Origin: a filamentous cyanobacterium ESFC-1
GTDB lineage: Bacteria; Cyanobacteriota; Cyanobacteriia; Cyanobacteriales; Spirulinaceae
Direction of reading: 5' to 3'
Assembly: GCA_000380225.1 (NCBI GenBank)
Contig: KB904821.1
Span: 1,850,830 to 1,914,829 of the forward strand
DNA length: 64,000 bases
Position numbers and translations under genes: made by a program. Of this stretch, positions 18,245 through 26,672 are shown piece after piece. Each line of letters starts with the position of its first letter. Within the stretch, counting starts at the first letter, position 1. A model generated the notes under the pieces. It searched no databases and had not been told where the DNA came from. It was given only the letters and a program-made list of their open reading frames with translations.

Positions 18245-18648
18245 TGGTTTTCCCTTTCTTGCAATCGTTTGAGTCTTTCTTGAGCAGGGCGTTTGTGATG
18301 ATTTTTAATTGCACCGTTGTACTTTTTCTTAAAGGCGTGGAGAATAATAAATTGTTGTGGTGTTGCGGTGGTGATAATAAAGCGAGGATTATGCTGACTT
18401 TTAGTTAGCTTAAATTCGTAGAGATTATTATCGAGTTTATCAAAATTATCGCTGGTGAGAGAAGCTAATCCTTTTTGGCATAAACGCTTGAGGTTAATTT
18501 GCAACCTTTTGGTTTCGGACAAGGTGAGGACAGGTGCAGGTAAGTTATCAAATTGCTTTGGATGGGGAAGCATTCGCACAAAAAAGGATAGTAAGTCTTT
18601 AGGAATGCTGCCATCTATTTCTTGATATAGTTTCCAGTTCCAAGCCAT
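18241..18648 (-). CDS. RelE/HigB-like toxin (phage Gp49-like)
   Basis: A 135-residue protein with the RelE-superfamily core in its second half: NNLYEFKLTKSQHNPRFIIT, then QQFIILHAFKKKYNGAIKNH and a C-terminal basic helix PAQERLKRLQ. Such toxins are ribosome-dependent or free mRNA nucleases normally paired with XRE antitoxins; here the XRE gene follows with a 4-bp ATGA overlap. The N-terminal 60 residues are longer than in typical HigB. It is the first gene of the operon, with a palindrome at -32 to -49. Confidence 0.7.
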   Translation of the reverse strand: MAWNWKLYQEIDGSIPKDLLSFFVRMLPHPKQFDNLPAPVLTLSETKRLQINLKRLCQKGLASLTSDNFDKLDNNLYEFKLTKSQHNPRFIITTATPQQFIILHAFKKKYNGAIKNHHKRPAQERLKRLQERENQ

Positions 18649-18679
18649 TCATTAACCTCACCCTGGATTTATATTCTTG

Positions 18680-18697
18680 CATTCCTTAGAAGGAATG
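18680..18697. promoter_or_regulatory. Operator-like palindrome of the RelE-XRE-MazF operon
   Basis: CATTCCTTAGAAGGAATG, a perfect 18-bp palindrome, 32 bp upstream of the RelE-like gene. It is the same motif as at 17039-17054. Autoregulation by an XRE antitoxin is the expected function. Confidence 0.65.
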
Positions 18698-18807
18698 TCA
18701 AAAGCAAGGTAGTCTCAGGTGATACCGGGATCGAGATAAGAGTAATGTTATATACTGTTTGGGAATGCTGCTAAAGATTCGCGATCGCACAAATTCCCTG
18801 ACTGCTC

Positions 18808-20181
18808 ATGTTACCAGGCTCAATTTTACAAAAACTGCATTCTGCTCACAAAAATAGCCAAAGACCGCTTAATTTTGGCGTATATTACAAAAATACTTTA
18901 GTGGCGCTGTGTCACGCCCTGGAAGACTTTATTTTGGAGTCTAAGCAACCGCCTCTGGTGATTTCGGCGTTCCAAGAAGGAAAATGGTACGCTCAAGAAG
19001 CAGAGCGTTACGGTGATTTAGCGAAACAATCGCGGCACATTGCGATTATGGCTACTGAAAAGACGGGATTTGACGAAGTAACGCAAACTGAGGACAATGT
19101 TGCCTTAGTCGGGCTAAAACCGGAAGACCCAATAGCCCAGGAATGGCACTTGATTATCCTGTCGCCCACATACACAGCAATGGTACTTTGTCAAGAACTT
19201 TCTGAAGAAGATTATGGCGTAATTGGATTGCCCGAAAGCGATTTAGAGCGAAAATTTTACGGTTTTTGGACGTTTGAGCCGAATTTAGTGCAAGAAACCG
19301 TCGATCTTGCCATCGCGCACATTGGCAACTATAACCCCGACTTGCAAAAACATCTACAATCCCAAGTAGACGCGATCGCGAAAGAATGGGAAAATCATCA
19401 ACGAGATGATTTGAGCAGTGTTGTTTTGAAAGTTGTAGACTATCTCAAAGACACCGAAAAGGACACCAACACCGACGACGAAGCCGAGTTTTTCGAGTCA
19501 CAAGCCCTAGACGAAAACCTGGTTTCCAACGAAATGCAGGCGTTTCTGCGGATGGCGCAACTCATCGACCAAGCCGACGTAAACAACCCCAAAGCGGCGG
19601 CAGAAGTGGCTTCTTTAGCCGAAGCGATGGGACAACTCCTCGACCTTCCCGCATGGCAAGGCAAGCGCCTGCGTCTGGCGGGATTGCTGCACCGACTCGC
19701 GCCGTTGCAAGCGGCTCCTCAACTGGATAATCCCCGCAGCGAACATCAACAAAAGGTTCTTAAACAAAGGGGTTTATTGCCCAAAGCTTCGGTATTAAGA
19801 ATTATGCCGCAAATGCAGGCGATCGCCAATATCATTATTCACCAAAACGAAAACTGGGATGGTAGCGGCAAACCCGAAGGACTGGCTTATGATGCCATTC
19901 CCCTCGAATCACGGATTTTGAGCTTAGTGGCAGAATTTCAGCAACAAGTCACGATGGCAAAAATCAATGACCAAGAGAATCCCCTCAGTCACGCCTTAGA
20001 AGCCTGTCAAGCTGACGTTGGCACTCGTTTCGACCCCAAACTGGTAGAAGCGCTTTCTTTGCTGGCTATGGGCATTCAGCAAGGCATGAGCTTACAAGCG
20101 AGTCAGCCCAAAATTGCCGCCGGGATTTGGCTATTGGAAAACCCTGAAGAAGATGATGCTGCGAAGCTGATTGGCTCTTAA
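18808..20181 (+). CDS. DICT sensory domain protein with degenerate HD-GYP-like C-terminus
   Basis: A 457-residue cytoplasmic protein. The first ~190 residues match the DICT domain (RPLNFGVYYKNTLVALCHAL, then LIILSPTYTAMVLCQEL), associated in cyanobacteria with light or redox signalling proteins. The C-terminal part resembles HD-GYP phosphodiesterases: LRLAGLLHRLAP and IIIHQNENWDGSGKPEGLAY followed by IPLESRILSLVAEFQ. The HD doublet and the GYP motif are altered (GLLHR, GSGKP), so metal binding and c-di-GMP hydrolysis are doubtful. An acidic linker (about 215-230) joins the halves. Start ATG 18808; no close neighbour on the same strand. Confidence 0.7.
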   Translation: MLPGSILQKLHSAHKNSQRPLNFGVYYKNTLVALCHALEDFILESKQPPLVISAFQEGKWYAQEAERYGDLAKQSRHIAIMATEKTGFDEVTQTEDNVALVGLKPEDPIAQEWHLIILSPTYTAMVLCQELSEEDYGVIGLPESDLERKFYGFWTFEPNLVQETVDLAIAHIGNYNPDLQKHLQSQVDAIAKEWENHQRDDLSSVVLKVVDYLKDTEKDTNTDDEAEFFESQALDENLVSNEMQAFLRMAQLIDQADVNNPKAAAEVASLAEAMGQLLDLPAWQGKRLRLAGLLHRLAPLQAAPQLDNPRSEHQQKVLKQRGLLPKASVLRIMPQMQAIANIIIHQNENWDGSGKPEGLAYDAIPLESRILSLVAEFQQQVTMAKINDQENPLSHALEACQADVGTRFDPKLVEALSLLAMGIQQGMSLQASQPKIAAGIWLLENPEEDDAAKLIGS

Positions 20182-20369
20182 TTTTAGGCAGTAGGCAGTA
20201 GGCAGTAGTTTTTGGGCAGTCGGCTTGTAGGGGCGGGGTTTCCCCGTCCAACAACCAATAACCAATAACCAACAAGCGCCGAGACCCCGCGCCGCCGTAA
20301 GGCGCAAGGGAACGCTCGGCAAGACACCAACAACAAACAACCAACAACCAACAACCAACAACAAAAAGA
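20182..20369. repeat. Composite repeat array before the pentapeptide gene
   Basis: Contains, in order: TAGGCAG heptamers (about 20187-20207); the palindrome GTAGGGGCGGGGTTTCCCCG (20227 on; also at 47345 and 49128, variant at 41552); AACCAATA heptamers; a GC-rich block with GACCCCGCGCCGCCGTAAGG (about 20281-20300; also near 41258 and 47460); and AACAACCAACA heptamers reaching to the start codon at 20370. Confidence 0.75.
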
Positions 20370-21011
20370 ATGGATATCGAGGCAATTCGTGCTGGCAAAA
20401 ATAAACATCTTTGTGGCGTAGATTTAGAAGACGAAGACCTGAGTCAAGGTCAACTGGAAAAAGCCGATTTAGCCGGGGCTAATTTGATTGGGGCGGATTT
20501 GAGCAAATCTAATCTCAGAGGGGCAAGATTAGACGGTGCAAACCTCTTAAGTGCGGATTTGAGTAAAGCTGATGTCCGGGCAAATTTGATTGGGGCGAAT
20601 TTGATGCAAGTAAATCTCAGTCACGCGGATTTACGCGGGGGAAACCTGCGTGGTGCAAACTTGATGGGAGCTAAAGCGATTCAAGCTTCTTTTGCCGGGG
20701 TTTTCCTTAGTGGTGCAAATTTAACGGGAATTGACTTACAAGGTGTTGATTTGCGTGGGGCAGATTTACGCGGAGCAAACCTCAATAAAGCGAATCTGCG
20801 GGGAGCAAATTTAGCCCAAGCAGATTTGCAGGGAGCCAATTTGAGCAATGCTAACCTCGAAGAAGCAGATTTGCGGGGTGTAAATTTAGCCGGAGCGAGT
20901 TTGACGGGCGCTAATTTATTATGTGCTGAATTAGAAGGCGCAAACCTCGACGGCGCGAATTTAGGTCAAGCTTGTTTGGTGGGAACTGATATCGCGGATT
21001 CTGCGTCTTAG
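20370..21011 (+). CDS. Pentapeptide-repeat protein
   Basis: A 213-residue protein consisting, after a 28-residue cap, of about 35 tandem A(D/N)LXX pentapeptides (for example ADLRGANLNKANLRGANL). This folds into a right-handed quadrilateral beta helix. Such proteins are very numerous in cyanobacteria and mostly uncharacterised; a few mimic DNA and bind gyrase. There is no signal peptide, so it is probably cytoplasmic. One repeat (around DVRANLIGANL) is a residue short, a local register slip. The ATG follows the heptamer array with no recognisable ribosome binding site other than AAAAAGA. Confidence 0.85.
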   Translation: MDIEAIRAGKNKHLCGVDLEDEDLSQGQLEKADLAGANLIGADLSKSNLRGARLDGANLLSADLSKADVRANLIGANLMQVNLSHADLRGGNLRGANLMGAKAIQASFAGVFLSGANLTGIDLQGVDLRGADLRGANLNKANLRGANLAQADLQGANLSNANLEEADLRGVNLAGASLTGANLLCAELEGANLDGANLGQACLVGTDIADSAS

Positions 21012-21115
21012 TGTTGTAGATATTATTAACTCAAGCTGTCGCTAAAATGTGTAGCAACAGCCCGTTTTTCGTTGCTTGGGTTAAAGCAAATTTTGTAGAA
21101 ATTTGACATTAAGTT

Positions 21116-21613
21116 ATGTTTAAATATCTGGCATTACTGGGTCTTGTAGTCAGTACCACTTGGGCTTGTACGCCGACTCAAACCAATGCTGAGAATAACA
21201 ATATTCCAGACAATGCGAATACAGAAACAGAAGTTGTTGACAATTCGGAAATTGACATTGCTGAAAGTACCTCAATGGCTGATTTTCGTGAAATTGATCT
21301 ACAAACTTTTCAAGAGCGCTACAATTTAACCACCATTACGCCGCAAGCGGTAGGAATTGATTTATTTGAACGTTTTGCGGGAGGAGGTGAAGGTCGTAAT
21401 TCCGAATCTCTCAGCATTGAATACCCCAGTTGGGATAGTGCTGTCGTGATGGTAACGATTAGGGGATTAGCCGATACTTCGGTCAATTCCGAGCGTTTTC
21501 GCATTGAATTTGAACAGAATGAGCAAGGATGGGATATGGTATCAGTCGGAGCGCAATATATTTGTCAACTGGGTCGCGGCCAGCAAGATTGGGAAGCAGA
21601 TTTGTGTAGTTAG
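21116..21613 (+). CDS. Putative lipoprotein of unknown function
   Basis: A 165-residue protein. The N-terminus (MFKYLALLGLVVSTTWACTP) is a short signal peptide ending in a Cys at position 18; the lipobox TWAC is imperfect, so lipidation is probable but not certain. A low-complexity Asn/Glu linker follows, then a globular domain with Tyr, Arg and acidic residues ending QLGRGQQDWEADLCS. I do not recognise the domain. It would be exposed on the periplasmic side. Confidence 0.6.
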   Translation: MFKYLALLGLVVSTTWACTPTQTNAENNNIPDNANTETEVVDNSEIDIAESTSMADFREIDLQTFQERYNLTTITPQAVGIDLFERFAGGGEGRNSESLSIEYPSWDSAVVMVTIRGLADTSVNSERFRIEFEQNEQGWDMVSVGAQYICQLGRGQQDWEADLCS

Positions 21614-21682
21614 CCCCAGAAAAAGACTATAGTTGATAGTGAATTACGGTTCCCTATTGACTATTTACAATTCCCGCAACAA

Positions 21683-22600
21683 ATGGCGCTCATTGATTAT
21701 CTCAATCGACCGGAATATTGGCTGAGGCCGCAGCAAGTTTATCGTCGCTTGCTCAATCCCCGCGACCAGGTTTTTACCGCTTCCCAAGCGGTTCAATTAC
21801 CTTGGGGAGCAACCCTTTCAATTTATCCCGATAGTAGAGAAGTGATTGAGCGATCGCTCTGGATCATGGGCATCTACGATCTTAGTTTATCAGAAGCTCT
21901 GTGGCGGGCGATCGCGCCGGGAGAAATTGTTTTAGATATCGGGGCAAATATTGGCTACATGACCAGCCTTATGGCGGCAAAAGTGGGGGTTTCAGGGAAG
22001 GTAATTGCTTTTGAACCCAATCCCGAAGTTTACTCAGAATTACAACAGCATAGCCAAACTTGGCAACAAGAACAAAATTGGTCGCACATTGAGTTATCTT
22101 CTCTGGCATTATCGAATCAGGAAGGAGAGGGGATTTTAAATATCCCCTTGCAAAATCGCGGGGAAGCAGCGTTAGTTGATTCTGTCGAAAGTGTCGCAGG
22201 CCGCAGTTTACGAACTTATCCCGTCCAATTAACGACATTAGACCAGTTTTGGCAAAATCGGGATGAAACAATTTCTGTTATCAAAATTGATGTCGAAGGT
22301 CACGAATTAGCAGTTTTTCAGGGCGCGAAAAATCTGTTAAATCAAGGGCGGATTCGCGATATCTTTTTTGAAGACCATGCTTATTATCCTAGTCCCGCGA
22401 CGGATTTTTTAGAAGCACAAGGATATACCATTTTTCGCTTGTGGAAAGGCTTTTGGCGACCGATTCTACGCCCGGCAAGTTATAACGCTGTCCATCGTTG
22501 GGAACCGCCAAATTATGTGGCAACTCGCGACCCCAAACGGCTTATAAAACAGTTTGAACCTTGGGGTTGGCAAGTCTTCTCAGGGGTAAAAAAGCCGTGA
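21683..22600 (+). CDS. FkbM-family methyltransferase
   Basis: A 305-residue SAM-dependent enzyme. Motif I is VLDIGANIGYMTSLMA and motif II VIAFEPNPEVYSEL; the FkbM hallmark VIKIDVEGHELAVFQGA lies further on. Members O-methylate sugars or polyketides. Being first in a packed operon with two glycosyltransferases and a ligase-like membrane protein, it probably methylates a sugar in a surface polysaccharide. Its stop codon overlaps the next start by 4 bp (GTGA). Confidence 0.85.
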   Translation: MALIDYLNRPEYWLRPQQVYRRLLNPRDQVFTASQAVQLPWGATLSIYPDSREVIERSLWIMGIYDLSLSEALWRAIAPGEIVLDIGANIGYMTSLMAAKVGVSGKVIAFEPNPEVYSELQQHSQTWQQEQNWSHIELSSLALSNQEGEGILNIPLQNRGEAALVDSVESVAGRSLRTYPVQLTTLDQFWQNRDETISVIKIDVEGHELAVFQGAKNLLNQGRIRDIFFEDHAYYPSPATDFLEAQGYTIFRLWKGFWRPILRPASYNAVHRWEPPNYVATRDPKRLIKQFEPWGWQVFSGVKKP

Positions 22601-23613
22601 ATATTTTAATTTATTCCCCCTTATTTTATCCCAGTATTGGCGGGACAGAAACCGTAACCGAAATCCTGGCGATGGGCTTTGTTAAAGCGGGACATTCGGT
22701 AAAAGTTATTACCCAAACTCTTGCATCGGAAACTGAGAAGAAATCTTTTCCTTTTACCATTATTCGACAACCCAAACCCCCAGAATTTTTAGGGTTAATG
22801 CAGTGGTGCGATGTCTTTTTTCAGGGGTCAGTGAGTTTAAAAGGATTGTGGCCGTTACTCTTGATTCGGCGGCCTTTGGTAGTCACCCATCACACTTGGT
22901 ATCGTCGTCCAGCAGGCGGTTTAAAGCTGCCAGACCGCCTGAAACGTGGCGTGACATATCTTAGTACCAATATAGCAATTAGTGACGCGATCGCGAGCAA
23001 TATTCCCGGTACAGCCACCGTTATTCCAAATCCCTATTGGCGCGATCGCTTTTATATTATGCCAGAAGTAAGGCGCGATCGCGATTTAGTTTTTCTCGGT
23101 CGTTTGGTGTCAGACAAGGGGGCAGATATTCTCATTTCTGCCTTAGCCCATCTCAAAGAAAAAGGAATCCAACCGCAGCTTACCATTATCGGCACAGGCC
23201 CCGAAGAAGATAACCTCAAGACTCAAATAAAACACCACAATCTCGAATCGCAAATAGAATTTAAAGGCATACAAACCGGAGAAAAACTAACAACAATTCT
23301 CAACCAACATCGTATTTTAGTCGTCCCCTCTCGCTGGCAAGAACCCTTTGGGCTTGTAGCCCTAGAAGGGATTGCTTGCGGTTGCGTCGTTGTTGGTTCA
23401 GCCGGAGGGGGTTTAAAAACTGCCATCGGCGATTGTGGGGTCACATTTCCCAATAACGATGTGCAAACTTTGACCGAGATTTTGTTTAACCTGTTAACCA
23501 ATCCCCAACAATTAAAATATTATCAAGATGCAGCCCAAAACCATTTGAATAAGCATAAACCCGAAACAGTTGTCAAGTCCTATTTAGCAATAATTGAACC
23601 GCTTTTACAATGA
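22597..23613 (+). CDS. GT4-family glycosyltransferase
   Basis: A 338-residue retaining glycosyltransferase of the GT-B fold. The N-terminal domain starts NILIYSPLFYPSIGGTE; the C-terminal domain has VFLGRLVSDKGADILISAL and the E-X7-E motif in EPFGLVALEGIACG. It uses a nucleotide sugar, probably at the cytoplasmic face during polysaccharide assembly. The frame is open back to 22561, but GTG 22597 is the best start because it overlaps the upstream stop and gives the family N-terminus. Confidence 0.85.
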   Translation: MNILIYSPLFYPSIGGTETVTEILAMGFVKAGHSVKVITQTLASETEKKSFPFTIIRQPKPPEFLGLMQWCDVFFQGSVSLKGLWPLLLIRRPLVVTHHTWYRRPAGGLKLPDRLKRGVTYLSTNIAISDAIASNIPGTATVIPNPYWRDRFYIMPEVRRDRDLVFLGRLVSDKGADILISALAHLKEKGIQPQLTIIGTGPEEDNLKTQIKHHNLESQIEFKGIQTGEKLTTILNQHRILVVPSRWQEPFGLVALEGIACGCVVVGSAGGGLKTAIGDCGVTFPNNDVQTLTEILFNLLTNPQQLKYYQDAAQNHLNKHKPETVVKSYLAIIEPLLQ

Positions 23614-25010
23614 AACTTATTCTTGCTTTAGTCGTTGTTGGTGCAATTGTTTATATTTCCTTCCAAGATTGGCGGCGCTCTGTCAAAGCCGTTTTCTTTA
23701 TTTTAGTGATTGATGGCGCATTACGAAAATGGTTTTTACCCCAAGCCAGCGCGGGGCTATATTTTCTCAAAGATATTGTGTTGCTTGGCGCTTATTTACG
23801 CTATTACGTTTTCCCCACCAGAGAGCCACATTTTCCTATTAGAAATAACACCATTAATCTGCTCATTTGGTTGGCTTCAGGTTGGTGTATTTTCCAAGCC
23901 TTTAACCCCAAACTGGGGTCGCCTTTGGTGGGAATTTTAGGCTTAAAAGCTTACTTATTTTACATTCCCTTGGTGTGGATGTTGCCCAGTTTATTTCGTA
24001 ACCAAGATGAATTTTATCAATTTTTGCGATCGCATCTTTTACTGATTATTCCCGTGGGCATTTTAGGGATTGTACAGTTTTTTAGTCCTATTCACAGCGT
24101 CATTAATCAATACGCCCCTGATACCCCCGTCGAAATCGAAACTTTTGGCTTTGCCGGGTCAACCAATGTGCGAATTACCGGGACATTTTCTTATATCAAT
24201 AGTTACCAAGGATATCTCACCGCTTGCTTTGCTTTAATCCTGCCCTTTCTCTCCCTCAAACAATCCAAAGAGTGGCAAATTATTACCTATGTCGAACTCT
24301 TTTTAGTCTTTCTTAATAGCTTTATGACCGGTTCTAGAACCCCCGTTATTGCCGAGATTTTGTGTTTATTGGGTTTCCTGTTTTTCCGTACCCTCCGCAA
24401 CCCCGAAAAAACCTTAGTTTGGATTAGTCGCTTACTGCCTTTTGTCGCAGTTGGAACCAGTACAGCTTTAATTGTTTTCCGTCCGGTTGTCGAAGCCTTT
24501 GCGCGACGAGTCGGCAGTAATACGGATATTGGGGAGAGGGTTGGCCTTTCAATTATCGGCCCATTTGACTTAACCCAATATACCGCTTTTGATGGTTATG
24601 GCGTTGGGGCAACTCACGCCGGAACTGCTGCTTTAAGAAATATGCTCGGCTTACCTGCGGGGGCTTATATTCCCATTGAAATTGAACCAGAAATGGGTAA
24701 AGTTGCCCTCGAAATTGGCCCGATTGGCTTTATTTTTTGGTATAGCATGAGAGTCGCTTTAATTATTGCCTTATTTCTAACCTTTTGGAAACTTAAACGC
24801 ACCTTTTTAAGCGACTTTGCCTTAGCTGCTTGTTTAATGCAAGCCATTTTATTTATTAGTCAAATGGTGTTTCACCACACCTTTGCCGTTTATTACTGGC
24901 TATTTAGTGGTTTTATTTTCTTACTTCCCTGGCTTGAATATGTCGAAGATTGGCGCGAACAACAACAACAAAACTGGCAAGAAAATTACCCTGATTCATC
25001 CTACCGGTAA
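23610..25010 (+). CDS. O-antigen ligase/polymerase-like membrane protein
   Basis: A 466-residue protein with about ten to eleven hydrophobic segments and a large loop before the last ones (about 300-370, GERVGLSIIGPFDLTQYTAF and GYGVGATHAG). That is the topology of Wzy/WaaL-type enzymes, which polymerise or transfer lipid-linked oligosaccharides on the outer face of the membrane. The start overlaps the GT4 stop by 4 bp. The C-terminus is hydrophilic (DWREQQQQNWQ) and its coding sequence overlaps the next gene by about 70 bp. Confidence 0.75.
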   Translation: MKLILALVVVGAIVYISFQDWRRSVKAVFFILVIDGALRKWFLPQASAGLYFLKDIVLLGAYLRYYVFPTREPHFPIRNNTINLLIWLASGWCIFQAFNPKLGSPLVGILGLKAYLFYIPLVWMLPSLFRNQDEFYQFLRSHLLLIIPVGILGIVQFFSPIHSVINQYAPDTPVEIETFGFAGSTNVRITGTFSYINSYQGYLTACFALILPFLSLKQSKEWQIITYVELFLVFLNSFMTGSRTPVIAEILCLLGFLFFRTLRNPEKTLVWISRLLPFVAVGTSTALIVFRPVVEAFARRVGSNTDIGERVGLSIIGPFDLTQYTAFDGYGVGATHAGTAALRNMLGLPAGAYIPIEIEPEMGKVALEIGPIGFIFWYSMRVALIIALFLTFWKLKRTFLSDFALAACLMQAILFISQMVFHHTFAVYYWLFSGFIFLLPWLEYVEDWREQQQQNWQENYPDSSYR

Positions 25011-26196
25011 TCCCTTTGCCCGTAATGCCGCGATCGCCCTGGCGGATTTAGGTATTCTAGAAGCAATGGTCACCACCCTTACCTACAATCCCCAAAGCCG
25101 CCTCGCAAGCACCCTACAACGCCTTGTAACCCCCCTCCATCGCGAACTGAGTCGCCGCAGTTGGATTGCCCCTCCTGGGGTATCTCTGCATACCTATCCG
25201 AGTCGGGAAATCCTGCGAATTGCCCTGATGCGCTTGGGTTGGAGTCGTCGTTTCGGGCAGAATCCCCAAAGCTTAGTCGATTGGATGTATGCTGACCTTG
25301 ATGCTAAAGTGGCTCGCAACCATCTCGATAACCTAACCGGGGTGTATGCTTATGAAGATGGGGCCGCGGCCACCTTTACCCAAGCCAAAGCCAAAGGAAT
25401 TACTTGTTACTACGACCTCCCCATCGTCTATTATCGCCACAGCCAACGCTTGCAAGCCGAAGAAGCCGAGACTTTCCCCGAATTAGCCCCCGCATTGCTA
25501 TCTCTGCAAGAACCCCAATGGAAGCGCGATCGCAAAGATAAAGAAATTCATCTTGCCGATTATATCATCGTCCCCTCCAGCATCGTCAAGCAATCCCTCC
25601 TCGATGCCCAGATTCCCGAAGCCAAAATCGCCGTAATTCCCTTTGGTGCGCCTGTCGATTACTTCCACCCCCAACCCAAGCCCGACCAGCAGTTTCGCGC
25701 CCTGTTTGTGGGTCGCTTAGGCCCCCGCAAAGGCGCTCACTACCTCCTGCAAGCTTGGCAAGACTTAAACCTCCCCAACTCGGAATTACTCTGTGTCGGC
25801 TTCAATGAATTTCCCTCATCCTGGCTAACCCCCTACCGGGACAGCTTCCGCTACATCCCCTCTGTCCCCCACACCACCCTCAATCAGTATTACAGCCAAG
25901 CCAGCGTCTTTGTCTTCCCCTCCCTCATCGAAGGATTAGCCCTCGTCCTCCTCGAAGCCATGGCTTGCGGTATTCCCATTATTACCACCCCCAACGCCGG
26001 AGGCACAGATATCATCACCGATGGCGTTGAAGGCTTTATCATCCCCATTCGCGATACCGAAGCCCTCACAGCCAAGCTGGATTGGTGTTACACCCATCCC
26101 GAAGAACTTGCCGAGATGGGCAAAGCTGCCCGTCGCAAAGCCGAAACCCTGACTTGGGCGTTGTATCGTCAACGCTTGCAAAGTAGGATATTTTAA
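24940..26196 (+). CDS. GT4-family glycosyltransferase
   Basis: A 418-residue protein if started at ATG 24940, which overlaps the ligase gene by 71 bp. The domain proper begins near ITLIHPTGNPFARNA, about 15 residues in, so a later non-ATG start is possible. The C-terminal half has FVGRLGPRKGAHYLLQAW and the E-X7-E region FPSLIEGLALVLLEAMACG, followed by the TTPNAGG loop. It is the last gene of the polysaccharide operon. It shares little with the upstream GT4 enzyme outside the motifs and probably adds a different sugar. Confidence 0.8.
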   Translation: MSKIGANNNNKTGKKITLIHPTGNPFARNAAIALADLGILEAMVTTLTYNPQSRLASTLQRLVTPLHRELSRRSWIAPPGVSLHTYPSREILRIALMRLGWSRRFGQNPQSLVDWMYADLDAKVARNHLDNLTGVYAYEDGAAATFTQAKAKGITCYYDLPIVYYRHSQRLQAEEAETFPELAPALLSLQEPQWKRDRKDKEIHLADYIIVPSSIVKQSLLDAQIPEAKIAVIPFGAPVDYFHPQPKPDQQFRALFVGRLGPRKGAHYLLQAWQDLNLPNSELLCVGFNEFPSSWLTPYRDSFRYIPSVPHTTLNQYYSQASVFVFPSLIEGLALVLLEAMACGIPIITTPNAGGTDIITDGVEGFIIPIRDTEALTAKLDWCYTHPEELAEMGKAARRKAETLTWALYRQRLQSRIF

Positions 26197-26318
26197 TAAC
26201 GCATTCTACGAATTTACCTAATCCTTCTAACAACAAGGTTTGGAGATTTTCTTGGGTTTTGTTTCGTATGCAGTAAGATACATTATTAGCGCATCTTAAT
26301 ATTTAAATCACATTAGAG

Positions 26319-26672
26319 TTAAGGAATTTCGGTAGAAATTGAAGTATTATCGGCTGAAGGCTTTTGCACTTGAATTTGAATTTTTAAACCCAATGTTTCT
26401 AACCATTGACTTAGATCATAAATTGCAATATTGCCGGGTTGATTGAGTATTTGTATTAGTTTTTGATGATGGGCGGCTTGTTATTCGGGTTTTAGGGAAG
26501 TCTCGCCCAAAGCCTCTAAGATATGACTCAAAACGGTGTAACATAATTCTGGTTCGGGAGAATCTTCTTCTAAAAAGGCTTCTAAATATCCTGCCGCTTC
26601 TGCGGGGTCTTTTAAAGATTCAATTAAATAGGAATGGTAATTTTTACTGGTTTGAGTCGGTACGCTTTTCAT
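26319..26672 (-). pseudogene. HigA-like antitoxin gene interrupted by a stop codon
   Basis: Reading on the minus strand from ATG 26672, the frame encodes MKSVPTQTSKNYHSYLIESL, then EAAGYLEAFLEED and ILEALGE, the start of an addiction-module antidote. A TAA at 26481-26483 stops it after 63 codons. The same frame then continues open for 53 codons with antitoxin-like sequence (IAIYDLSQWLETLGLKIQIQ) to TAA 26319-26321. Removing this one stop would give about 117 residues. It overlaps the end of the toxin reading frame by 29 bp, the normal layout of the family. Confidence 0.65.

Noticed and set aside
20066-20408. Minus-strand frames of 74-110 codons with CWLLVVGC repeats
   Set aside because: Artefacts of heptamer repeats between the DICT and pentapeptide genes.
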